NCBI GenBank assembly: GCA_900544525.1
Contig: UQVN01000029.1
Coordinates: 1 to 20,177 of the forward strand
Direction: 5' to 3'
DNA: 20,177 nt
Origin: an uncultured Eubacteriales bacterium
GTDB lineage: Bacteria > Bacillota > Clostridia > Lachnospirales > Lachnospiraceae
The position numbers and the translations under genes were made by a program. The notes beneath the pieces are model-generated. The model searched no databases. It was not told where the DNA came from and saw only the letters and a program-made list of their open reading frames with translations. This document shows positions 8,436 to 15,648 of this stretch, one piece after another (the first letter of the stretch is position 1; every line of letters starts with the position of its first letter).

Positions 8436-9409
8436 TGAAGAATGACAAAAAAATGTTTGTTCTAGTGGAAGCAATTCTTGCTGTGTTGGTGGGCATACTG
8501 GCCTTTATGATGATACAGGAGAAAAATGGGAAAAATCTAGATAAAGTTTCGGTTATTATCCAAAATTCAGATGATAGTCAATGGTCTGGGTTCAAATATG
8601 GACTTAAAATGGCGGCACAAGATCAGGGGATTGAAATATTTGTTGTAAGCACTGGCCAAGAGTTGACGCCAGAAGAAGAAAGAAGTGTAATAGAAAGGGA
8701 AATTGATAATGGTGCAGATGCGATCATTGTGCAACCAGTTTTGGGAAATGCTACAGAAAAGATATTAAAAAAAATCGGAAAAAAAGTTCCAGTTATGCTT
8801 GTAGAACATACAGCATCAAAAGAAAAGAAAGGAGCGAAATTACCGATTGTAGAACCAGATAATTATGCCATGGGAAAGGCTTTGGCACAGGAACTATTGG
8901 AAGATTATAATGGCAATATGAAAGGGAAGACATTAGGAATTCTCTCAGAATCAGAGGAGTTAGAATCTGTAAGCAATCGGAGAAAGGGTTTGATTGATGA
9001 ATTGAAAGACACAGGAGTTTCCATTCGTTGGTCTATGAATAAAACTTCTGAAAAAGAAAAGAAGGCTTCTCTAAAGGCACAGCCAAAGGTAGATGTTGTG
9101 GTTGCCCTTGACAACCATAGTTTCATAACAGCTGGAAGATGTTTGGTTACAGGAAATCTCAATGGTGCTTTACTATATGGAATTGGAAATTCGACAGAGG
9201 CTGTGTATTATTTAGATACAAAGGTTGCGGAATGTCTTGTAGTTCCGGATGAATTTAATACAGGATATCAAAGTTTAACAGAAGTAGCAAAAAATCTAAA
9301 AAATTATTTTTATCGTATGAAGGACAAAACAGTTTCTTATACGGTTATCCGTAAGGACACCTTGTTTTCGAAGGAAAATCAGGAAATTCTTTTTACATTG
9401 AGCCAGTAA
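8435..9409 (+). CDS. Membrane-anchored periplasmic sugar-binding-like protein, probable sensor partner
   Basis: A 324-aa protein with one N-terminal membrane span (about 8-27) and no lipobox cysteine, so it is probably held by an uncleaved anchor. The rest is a type I periplasmic-binding-protein fold (Peripla_BP_4/RbsB-like): strand VSVIIQNSDDSQWSGFKYG, helix, DNGADAIIVQP, PVMLVEH, then EPDNYAMGKALAQELL and GKTLGILSES. Its ATG overlaps the kinase stop by 1 nt (TAATG), strong evidence of coupled synthesis. Such proteins next to LytS/YesM kinases often bind the ligand and pass the signal to the kinase; XylFII-LytS-YesN is a known example. Its sugar cannot be read from the sequence. It is quite divergent from the two MglB-like proteins here. 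Confidence 0.8.
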   Translation: MKNDKKMFVLVEAILAVLVGILAFMMIQEKNGKNLDKVSVIIQNSDDSQWSGFKYGLKMAAQDQGIEIFVVSTGQELTPEEERSVIEREIDNGADAIIVQPVLGNATEKILKKIGKKVPVMLVEHTASKEKKGAKLPIVEPDNYAMGKALAQELLEDYNGNMKGKTLGILSESEELESVSNRRKGLIDELKDTGVSIRWSMNKTSEKEKKASLKAQPKVDVVVALDNHSFITAGRCLVTGNLNGALLYGIGNSTEAVYYLDTKVAECLVVPDEFNTGYQSLTEVAKNLKNYFYRMKDKTVSYTVIRKDTLFSKENQEILFTLSQ

Positions 9410-9445
9410 TATGTTGTGATGCAGTTGAAAAAATAGAGGTACAAA

Positions 9446-10486
9446 ATGCAGAAAAAGAAAGTTTTGATGGTGGGAATTATTTTTTACATAAGTGTGCAGT
9501 TTTTAAGTGGGTGCAAGTCGAATCATCCAGTTACATCAGGTAAGATTCATGTAGGAGTAGCATATTACAATCAAAGTGATACGTTTCTCAATGAATTGAT
9601 CGCTTGTTTTAAAGAACAAATGGAAAATCTTGATAGTGAAAAGATAGAAACTACAGTGACAATACGAGATGCAGCAGGTTCACAACGTACGCAAAACGAT
9701 CAAGTAAAAGAATTGATCGATGCAGGGTGTAATGTGCTTTGTGTGAATTTAGTTGATCGGGCAGATCCTTCCGATATTATTGATATGGCGAAAGAAGATA
9801 ATGTGCCTATCATTTTCTTTAATAGAGAACCTGTAGCAGAAGATCTGATGCAGTGGGATGGACTTTATTATGTTGGTGCTGATGCAAAACAGTCTGGGGT
9901 AATGCAAGGAGAACTGGTTGCTGAAGCAATAAACTCTCATATTCCGATCGATAAGAATAAAGACGGGAAAATTCAATATGTGGTGCTTGAAGGAGAGGCA
10001 GGACATCAAGATACGATTATTCGTACAGAAAATGCAGTGAATACTTTGAGAAGTTATGGGATTGAGCTTGAAAAGCTCAGCTATCAAATTGCAAATTGGA
10101 ATCGTGCACAAGCACAAAATAGAATGGAACAAATGATTGCTCAGTATCCTAATGAAATAGAACTTGTTTTAGCCAATAATGATGATATGGCACTGGGAGC
10201 GATTGATGCCTATGAAAAATTAAATTTTACAGAGTCCGCTTTCCCTGTATTTTTTGGTATCGATGGTACGGATATAGGTTTAAAGGCAGTGATCGATTCG
10301 AAGTTGGCAGGGACGGTATATAATGATAAGGAAAAACAGGCAGAAGCGATGGCGAAGTTGGCTTTTGCCCTTATAACTAAAAAGGGAATGAAGGATATTC
10401 CTCTTGAAAATGAGAAATATATTTTTGTGCCTTATTCTAAGATCACCATTAAAAATGTGGATGAATTTTTAGAAGATGATAGATAG
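9446..10486 (+). CDS. Second MglB-like galactose/glucose-binding lipoprotein, normal domain order
   Basis: A 346-aa lipoprotein with lipobox FLSGC (Cys23). Its domain order matches E. coli MglB throughout: VGVAYYNQSDTF (sugar contacts D45, F47), VLCVNLVD, PIIFFNREP (N126), the calcium loop DKNKDGKIQ (D169, N171, D173, Q177), GHQDTIIR (H187, D189, R193), W at about 209 in NWNRAQAQ, LANNDDM, FGIDG and AGTVYND. SD GAGGT lies about 8 nt before the ATG. Last gene of the unit that begins with the YesN regulator and not next to an ATPase or permease. It could therefore feed MglA/MglC as an alternative receptor, or be the soluble ligand sensor of the kinase. It serves as an internal reference showing that the first MglB is rearranged. 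Confidence 0.92.
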   Translation: MQKKKVLMVGIIFYISVQFLSGCKSNHPVTSGKIHVGVAYYNQSDTFLNELIACFKEQMENLDSEKIETTVTIRDAAGSQRTQNDQVKELIDAGCNVLCVNLVDRADPSDIIDMAKEDNVPIIFFNREPVAEDLMQWDGLYYVGADAKQSGVMQGELVAEAINSHIPIDKNKDGKIQYVVLEGEAGHQDTIIRTENAVNTLRSYGIELEKLSYQIANWNRAQAQNRMEQMIAQYPNEIELVLANNDDMALGAIDAYEKLNFTESAFPVFFGIDGTDIGLKAVIDSKLAGTVYNDKEKQAEAMAKLAFALITKKGMKDIPLENEKYIFVPYSKITIKNVDEFLEDDR

Positions 10487-10530
10487 TATAAAAAGGGACA
10501 GATAAAGGTTATCAAAGACAGTAGATAAAA

Positions 10531-10593
10531 TCATAAATGGATATGTAAAAACAGGAAAAACACGCTGTGGGAGTATTTTTTCTTGATTTATGA
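10531..10593. terminator. Possible compound terminator between convergent units
   Basis: TCATAAAT (10531-10538) pairs with ATTTATGA (10586-10593). Inside it, an A-rich left side (GGAAAAACAC) faces GTATTTTTTC. The structure ends 14-30 nt before the convergent gene end and carries T-runs for + strand transcripts. It is AT-rich and imperfect, so termination is only plausible. Otherwise nothing is seen in the 136-nt gap at 10487-10622. Confidence 0.35.
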
Positions 10594-10611
10594 CTCTTAT
10601 TCAAAGCATTA

Positions 10612-10645
10612 TTTGTGACAGTTTATTCGAATAAACTGTCACAAA
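10612..10645. repeat. Perfect 34-bp palindrome over the stop codon of the last DUF1048 gene
   Basis: Every base from 10612 to 10645 pairs around a centre at 10628/10629 (TTCGAA core), with no mismatch and no loop. It covers the last seven codons and the TAA (10623-10625) of the - strand DUF1048 gene. Neither flank has a T-run (AATAATG on the - strand side, AAGCAGC on the + strand side). An mRNA 3'-protecting hairpin or a dimeric protein-binding site fits as well as a terminator. Confidence 0.8.
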
Positions 10646-10886
10646 AAGCAGCAACATCGATTCCAGTAACGTCAAGGACATTTTTTCCAATGATGGCGTT
10701 TTCTTCAAAAAGTTCTAAAATTCCAGGCAGTACTTCATCATAGGAAATCCCTTCTATACAACAGACTTTAAAAAGATATTTTTGTATTTCATGATAGACG
10801 ATTTCATATTGGTGAGGAAGGGCTTTTATACGTGTCTGGTAGGCATCCCATTCTTTTTTTTCTTCTATGACTTTTTTTATATTCAT
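10623..10886 (-). CDS. DUF1048 family protein (second copy)
   Basis: Small protein of 87 aa, probably cytoplasmic (no signal or membrane span). The pattern WDAYQTRIKALPHQYEIVYH followed by EIQKYL matches the DUF1048 core and parallels the upstream copy (FDTRVKNLPIDYQITWTEIQ). The function of this helical family is unknown; members commonly sit behind PadR regulators. Its ATG overlaps the upstream stop (ATGA), with SD GGGAG about 7 nt before. It lacks the usual N-terminal NFFERVTGSD stretch, so it is a shorter variant. Its 3' end lies in the palindrome at 10612-10645. Confidence 0.8.
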   Translation of the reverse strand: MNIKKVIEEKKEWDAYQTRIKALPHQYEIVYHEIQKYLFKVCCIEGISYDEVLPGILELFEENAIIGKNVLDVTGIDVAAFCDSLFE

Positions 10887-11236
10887 TTTAATTCTCCCAA
10901 TTTTTTTCTCACATTATAATTCAGTTGTTCTCTTAATTTATCTCGGTAAGTTTTTGCACCTTCATTGGTAGCAAGTGCTATACAAAAACTTTTGATATCA
11001 TGATTAAATACTTCTTCAATGGTTTTTCCATCTGCTGATGTTAGTTCGAGCAATTCAAGAGCCTGATTGAGAATTGGAATTAAGTTACGGCCGGTGAAAT
11101 CACCATAAGGCTCAAGGTGATTCTGAATTTCTGTCCATGTGATTTGATAATCGATTGGCAAATTTTTTACCCTTGTATCAAAATCCTTCATAGCTTTTGT
11201 AATGTCGCTACCTGTTACTCGTTCAAAAAAATTCAT
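10883..11236 (-). CDS. DUF1048 family protein (first copy)
   Basis: A 117-aa protein from the chosen start, opening with MNFFERVTGSDITKAMKDFD, a typical DUF1048 N-terminus. RVKNLPIDYQITWTEIQ follows, then a charged helical C-terminus. The frame is open upstream to ATG 11272 inside padR, but ATG 11236 has an ideal SD (GGAGGA at 11241-11246, 5-nt spacing) and starts 11 nt after the padR stop, so I prefer it. No enzyme motif or membrane span is visible. Function unknown; the constant pairing of this family with PadR suggests co-regulation or modulation of the regulator, which is inference. Confidence 0.85.
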   Translation of the reverse strand: MNFFERVTGSDITKAMKDFDTRVKNLPIDYQITWTEIQNHLEPYGDFTGRNLIPILNQALELLELTSADGKTIEEVFNHDIKSFCIALATNEGAKTYRDKLREQLNYNVRKKLGELK

Positions 11237-11247
11237 AAGATCCTCCA

Positions 11248-11568
11248 TTATTTCTCTCGTAATTCCTTGCATTTTTCAGAGATAAAATCCCAGTTTTCCC
11301 AAAATTCTTTTCGTTTTTGGTGACCTGCTTCATTTAGGCGGTAAAACTTACGAGGTGGTCCTATTGTAGATGATTTTTTTTCGATATCCACAAGATGATT
11401 TTTTTCTAACCGAGTTGTGATTGTATAAACAGTACCTTCCACAACATCATGAAATCCTAGTTCTCGTAGTTGTTGGGTGATTTCATAACCATAGGTTTCA
11501 CCATGACTAATAATTTCTAATACCAAACCTTCCAGAACGCCTTTTAACATTTCTGTCATTTGATTCAA
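11248..11568 (-). CDS. PadR family transcriptional regulator
   Basis: A 106-aa winged-helix repressor. MLKGVLEGLVLEIISHGETY is the typical PadR start, then GYEITQQLRELGFHDVVEGT, VYTITTRLEKN, a wing with GPPRKFYRL, and a dimerisation helix at the C-terminus. The start is a TTG (11568-11566) about 7 nt after SD GAGAGG. The next ATG (three codons in) would be too far from that SD, so the TTG is preferred. It heads its own unit with two DUF1048 genes downstream. Its promoter lies within a large dyad just upstream, suggesting autoregulation. Confidence 0.92.
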   Translation of the reverse strand: MNQMTEMLKGVLEGLVLEIISHGETYGYEITQQLRELGFHDVVEGTVYTITTRLEKNHLVDIEKKSSTIGPPRKFYRLNEAGHQKRKEFWENWDFISEKCKELREK

Positions 11569-11591
11569 CGGTATTCCTCTCTTTCTATATA

Positions 11592-11635
11592 CTACTATGT
11601 ATTACAGAATACTAGTATATAGTAATACATAGTAG
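11592..11635. promoter_or_regulatory. 44-bp dyad, probable PadR operator
   Basis: Arms 11592-11605 (CTACTATGTATTAC) and 11622-11635 (GTAATACATAGTAG) are perfect inverted repeats. The spacer holds ATACTAGTAT (11609-11618) on exactly the same centre (11613/11614). Only the triplets 11606-11608 and 11619-11621 interrupt the symmetry. The dyad contains ATGT and ACAT elements like those described for PadR sites, and covers the -10 box and the expected transcription start of padR. Binding would block transcription. Confidence 0.7.
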
Positions 11636-11647
11636 CGAAAGTGTCAA
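11619..11647 (-). promoter_or_regulatory. padR promoter
   Basis: On the - strand, a consensus TTGACA (11647-11642) and TACTAT (11624-11619) are separated by 17 nt. The expected start is near 11612, giving a leader of about 44 nt to the TTG start codon. The -35 lies just after the stop of the upstream permease gene. Confidence 0.75.
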
Positions 11648-11653
11648 TAAGAT

Positions 11654-13732
11654 TTAAGAAAGAGAAACGTTTCGTTTAAAAGCAAAATAAGTTGCAATAT
11701 AATAACAAAGATAAATAAGAAACATTAAAAGGATTGCTACTGTAATATTCAATAGAAATGTGTTGTATCCAATGTAAGATTTAATTGGGGTTGCATACAA
11801 ACCAAAAAGATTATAGATAAATACAATCACTCCAATCATAGCAATAAAAATTGGTATAATAAAATAAATGGATATTTGTTTTAAAATAATTTTCCGAATT
11901 TCCTTTTGTTCAATGCCTAGTTTGGATAAAACGACAAATCTCTTTTTATGTTCAATGGAATCAGTTAGTTGTTGAAGAGCTAATACGGTTAAGCTGATCA
12001 TAAGTAGTACCACTCCTAAATAAATTCCAAGAATTCTCATTCCTAAGGTAGTATTTAGGATTGTATTTTGTTCAAGAACTTTGATACGAGGATTCATAAA
12101 GTAAGAGTCACTTACCCCTTTAGCAGTATCATATTTTTGTATCAAATCGCCATAGTTCTGTCCAATCCAATTTGGGATTATTTTATTTGTGAGTATCATA
12201 GCCGTATCATAGCTCATCTCTTTTTTTGTATTTGCATAAAAATCAGTGCTAGCTAATGTTAATTGGTTGCAGATGTTGTCTGGTAGGATGATGATAGCCT
12301 CTGTATAAAAGTTATAAATGCCTTCGCCAATGGATTCTTGATAAAGAGGAGTTTTATTTAGTTTTAACGTTGTTTGCCCAATGGTTAAGGTAGAATTAGA
12401 ATGGAGAAATTTGTTAATATCTGTTTCTCCTGTTGTACTATGCCACTGAGTCGTATATTCTGTGTCAGAAAGTGTTATTTCTTCATAGCCTAACATCGCT
12501 CTTAATTGGTTGAAGTCACTAAGGCTAATGGCTAGAAAAGGCATTTTATACTGATCTTTTATATTGAAATCTTTTTCATGAATAAAATATTTTTCAACAG
12601 TACAATAGGATTCAAGATCATTATTTTCCTCATGAAATTCTTCGTTTAGATCCGTGATAAGTTCTTTATAATTAACATTTGGAATATCTTTCTTATCTGT
12701 AATATTGAGTCGGTTTGGAATATAATAATCACTTGCAATACTAATATCAAAAGGAACACGATAATCTAAATATCCTAAGCTCCATTGTGACATAACGAGG
12801 GTAGCTATGAAACTAATAGCAGCTCCCAGAAAGGAAAGGGAGATTGTGGCCATTAAAATAGGAGCCGTTTTTAGTTTGGAAGCGATTACACCGATTAAAA
12901 ATAAGTTGGTTCCCTCATATTTAAAAGTAATCCATCTCTCTTTTATAAAAGTTAGTATATAGGCTAAGCAATAAAAGAAAGCATAGGTTGCCAATATAAA
13001 TGTAATAAATGCAATTAACACGTATGAAAGTTTTGAAGAAATGATATCGTTTGATTGAAGCAAATGATATGTGTAATATCCACAAATACTATACAATATG
13101 AGAGATATGATAAAAAGAAAAGCATATAGTGCACTACTTCTTTTAAACTGGAATTCTGATTTTTTATCCGCATGTAGCATTTGAATGAGTTTTCGATTCT
13201 TTAATACAAAGAAACTATATAAGCCAATGATACAAAACATAGATAAAAAGAACAAAAAAGTTAACCCAATCGTGTCCCAATAGAAGCGAAAATGAAATAC
13301 AATCTCTTGTTTTGCTGTTAACAGTACAAAGGCTGTAACGACTTGGGAGAAAAATGTCCCAAGGAAAATGCCTAATATAACAGCTAATGTCCCAATAATA
13401 AAGGTTTCTATAAAGAATAGAAAAGCCACATCTTTTTGTTCTGTTCCCAACAAAATATAGAGAGAAAACTCTTTTTGTCTTCTTTTCATCATATATTTTG
13501 TTACATAAGCGATTAAAATCGCTAGTAAAGCGGTGATGAAAACAGTAGCATACTTTAAAATATTCTGTAACATCTTGAAATTATAAGTATCTTCCGTAAT
13601 CAACTCATACTCGGAACTTGACAATGACATAAAAGCATAAAATAAGCTAACACATAAGGTAATCGTAATAAAATAGATTAAATAATCCTTGATGGATTTT
13701 TTTGTATTTGCAATTGCTAGTTTACCGTACAT
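11654..13732 (-). CDS. Bce-type ABC transporter permease (FtsX-like, peptide-antibiotic detoxification/sensing)
   Basis: Membrane protein of 692 aa. Hydrophobic spans lie at about 15-37, 57-80, 103-137, 153-176, 200-220, 235-263 and 285-315. A large extracellular region follows at about 325-560, then three spans near 566-585, 610-640 and 658-680. This ten-span layout with a domain of about 200 residues between spans 7 and 8 is the BceB/YtrF signature. In that family the permease removes antimicrobial peptides from their lipid targets and forms a sensory complex with the cognate kinase. KRRQKEFSLYILLG (83-96) is the usual FtsX-like cytoplasmic motif. Its ATG overlaps the ATPase gene by 11 nt. 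The ligand cannot be read from the sequence. Confidence 0.92.
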   Translation of the reverse strand: MYGKLAIANTKKSIKDYLIYFITITLCVSLFYAFMSLSSSEYELITEDTYNFKMLQNILKYATVFITALLAILIAYVTKYMMKRRQKEFSLYILLGTEQKDVAFLFFIETFIIGTLAVILGIFLGTFFSQVVTAFVLLTAKQEIVFHFRFYWDTIGLTFLFFLSMFCIIGLYSFFVLKNRKLIQMLHADKKSEFQFKRSSALYAFLFIISLILYSICGYYTYHLLQSNDIISSKLSYVLIAFITFILATYAFFYCLAYILTFIKERWITFKYEGTNLFLIGVIASKLKTAPILMATISLSFLGAAISFIATLVMSQWSLGYLDYRVPFDISIASDYYIPNRLNITDKKDIPNVNYKELITDLNEEFHEENNDLESYCTVEKYFIHEKDFNIKDQYKMPFLAISLSDFNQLRAMLGYEEITLSDTEYTTQWHSTTGETDINKFLHSNSTLTIGQTTLKLNKTPLYQESIGEGIYNFYTEAIIILPDNICNQLTLASTDFYANTKKEMSYDTAMILTNKIIPNWIGQNYGDLIQKYDTAKGVSDSYFMNPRIKVLEQNTILNTTLGMRILGIYLGVVLLMISLTVLALQQLTDSIEHKKRFVVLSKLGIEQKEIRKIILKQISIYFIIPIFIAMIGVIVFIYNLFGLYATPIKSYIGYNTFLLNITVAILLMFLIYLCYYIATYFAFKRNVSLS

Positions 13733-14489
13733 CTTTTACATCACCCCCTAATAATGCAACAACATCTAGTATTTGATGAAAAAACTGTTTTCTCGTTTGC
13801 TTCCCTTTTACAAGTTCTGTAAATATTTTACCATCTTTAATAAATAAGATTCGGTCACAGTAACTAGCGGTAAAGGAATCATGGGTTACCATTAAAATCG
13901 TAGCGTTAAAATTTGTATTCAATGAAGAAATCATCTCGATTAACATTTGTGCGGAGCGAGAATCTAAAGCGCCAGTCGGTTCATCGGCTAAAATTAGTTT
14001 TGGATTTGTAATTAAAGCTCTAGCACAAGCAGTTCGTTGTTTTTGTCCCCCTGAAATTTCATATGGATACTTAGAAAGCAAAGGTTCAATATCTAACTCT
14101 CTTGCAATTTTTCTCACCCGTTCATCGATTTCACTTTTTTTTGTCTTATTGATGGTCAAAGCCAATGCAATATTTTCATGAATGGTTAAAGTATCCAATA
14201 AATTAAAATCTTGAAAGATAAAACCTAAATTTTCTCTTCGAAACTTGGCAATAGCCTTTTGGGAAATTTCAGTTAAGTCTTTATTTCCGATAAAAATATG
14301 ACCAGAACTGACTTCATCAATGGTTGCTATTGTATTTAAAAGAGTTGTCTTTCCAGAGCCAGAGGGACCCATAACTCCGACAAACTCGCCGTCATAGACA
14401 TCAAAACTAATATTATCGATAGCTTTTACAATATTACCTCCATTACCATAATATTTTTCTACACTTTGTAAACTTAATATTTTTTTCAT
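13722..14489 (-). CDS. Bce-type ABC transporter ATP-binding protein
   Basis: ATPase of 255 aa (MacB/LolD-like clade) energising the FtsX-like permease. It shows Walker A GPSGSGKTT, a Q-loop in FIFQDFNLLD, signature SGGQKQR, Walker B LILADEPTGALD and the switch histidine in VTHD. The frame is open upstream to 14516, but ATG 14489 has a good SD (GAGGTGAT, about 4 nt upstream) and gives the normal start MKKILSLQSVEKYYG. It is separated from the kinase gene by 136 nt containing a hairpin and a palindrome, so it probably has its own regulated promoter, as in other Bce systems. Confidence 0.95.
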   Translation of the reverse strand: MKKILSLQSVEKYYGNGGNIVKAIDNISFDVYDGEFVGVMGPSGSGKTTLLNTIATIDEVSSGHIFIGNKDLTEISQKAIAKFRRENLGFIFQDFNLLDTLTIHENIALALTINKTKKSEIDERVRKIARELDIEPLLSKYPYEISGGQKQRTACARALITNPKLILADEPTGALDSRSAQMLIEMISSLNTNFNATILMVTHDSFTASYCDRILFIKDGKIFTELVKGKQTRKQFFHQILDVVALLGGDVKDVR

Positions 14490-14557
14490 TCTTATCACCT
14501 CAACGAAATTATACATCAGTTCTTTCTTCTATAACTGGATTTAATATGACTTTTCTA

Positions 14558-14571
14558 TGACAATATTGTCA
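14558..14571. promoter_or_regulatory. Candidate operator for the Bce-type regulator
   Basis: TGACAATATTGTCA is a perfect 14-bp palindrome, about 70 nt before the ATPase start codon. It resembles the TNACA-N4-TGTNA pattern reported for BceR-like regulators (from memory). No clear -35/-10 pair could be fixed downstream; a TATAAT lies just before the SD. Confidence 0.5.
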
Positions 14572-14579
14572 CATTACAA

Positions 14580-14603
14580 AGGAACATGGTAACGCATGTT
14601 CCT
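14580..14603 (-). terminator. Hairpin after the sensor kinase gene
   Basis: Arms AGGAACATG (14580-14588) and CATGTTCCT (14595-14603) form a perfect 9-bp stem with a 6-nt loop, starting 23 nt after the kinase stop on the - strand. Only a short T-run follows, so it probably acts as a partial terminator between the regulatory and transporter pairs. Confidence 0.5.
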
Positions 14604-14625
14604 CATGGTTTTGGAAAGAAACAAG

Positions 14626-15648
14626 TTAAGAATGAGAGATAGGTGATACGAAAGAGCCCTTTGGAAAGGTTATGCTCAATTTTGTATACTGGTTTTCCAA
14701 AGATTCTATTTGTATTCCTAAGCTAAGTTTTATGCAGAGTTTTTTACATAAGTAAAGACCGATTCCTGTAGATTTTTTATGTAACCTTCCTTTCGTTCCA
14801 GTAAATCCTTTTTCAAAAACTCGATTTATTTCATTTTCAGGGATTCCAACGCCATTGTCTTCGACAATCAGTTGTATCCCATTGGAAATAGAGTTTGTAT
14901 AAAATGTGATGGTCGGATTTTCTTCTTTGCGATACTTGATGGCATTTAATACAATTTGATTGATAATAAATTCAAGCCATTTGCTATCGCAGTATACTTG
15001 TTTATCCACCTGTTTCAGTCCCACATCAATATGATTTAAGAGGAATAAATGTTTATTTTTGATAAGAACTTTATGAATACATTGCTCTAAGTCAATTTCT
15101 TTTATGAGATAATCTTTTTCAACTTCTTCACTTCTTGCATAAAATAAGGCTTGTTCTACATACATATCTAATGTTTCTAATTCTTGTAATACGTTTCGTG
15201 ACGTATCTGTTTTATTATTTTCTTCCATTAATTTAATAGAAGCGATAGGTGTTTTTACTTCATGAATCCATTGTTCAATATATTCTTTATATTCTCTTCT
15301 CTCATTTTTTATTATGTTGATTTCTTCTCTCATGGACTTACTGGCTTTTTTTAATAAATAATAGTAAGGTTTTGATTCAAAATAAACTGGTTTATCGATG
15401 ACTTCACTAATTAAATAGTGTTTATCTAAATGTTCCATACTCTTTGAAAGTTTTAAAAAGGATTGTTTTCTATTTTTATATTGAATCAATAAAAAAACTC
15501 CTAATGCAATAATCCATGTAAAAAAAATGATCCGTAAAATTTCTATTGTATTTCCTACGCTAAAAAGGAAAATTAATAGGGACATTAAACATAAAAAATT
15601 GAAACATAGTACAGAAATTCGACTTTTTAAGAAATCTTTTAAACTCAT
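14626..15648 (-). CDS. Intramembrane-sensing histidine kinase (BceS-like)
   Basis: A 340-aa kinase with two N-terminal spans (about 11-31 and 37-56) joined by only a few extracellular residues, so it has no own ligand-binding domain. The phospho-acceptor is H129 in WIHEVKTPIAS. N-box QIVLNAIKYR, DNGVGIP, F-box region and STGIGLYLCKK complete the HATPase domain. Kinases of this type sense through the partner transporter; the permease encoded 0.9 kb downstream is the likely partner. Its ATG overlaps the regulator stop (ATGA). Confidence 0.93.
   Translation of the reverse strand: MSLKDFLKSRISVLCFNFLCLMSLLIFLFSVGNTIEILRIIFFTWIIALGVFLLIQYKNRKQSFLKLSKSMEHLDKHYLISEVIDKPVYFESKPYYYLLKKASKSMREEINIIKNERREYKEYIEQWIHEVKTPIASIKLMEENNKTDTSRNVLQELETLDMYVEQALFYARSEEVEKDYLIKEIDLEQCIHKVLIKNKHLFLLNHIDVGLKQVDKQVYCDSKWLEFIINQIVLNAIKYRKEENPTITFYTNSISNGIQLIVEDNGVGIPENEINRVFEKGFTGTKGRLHKKSTGIGLYLCKKLCIKLSLGIQIESLENQYTKLSITFPKGSFVSPISHS

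Noticed and set aside
11237..11272. Longer first DUF1048 protein starting inside padR
   Set aside because: The ideal SD at 11241-11246 serves ATG 11236, and the family begins with the NFFERVTGSD stretch.
14490..14516. Longer ATPase start at 14516
   Set aside because: The extra nine residues cover the SD of ATG 14489 and are not part of the family.
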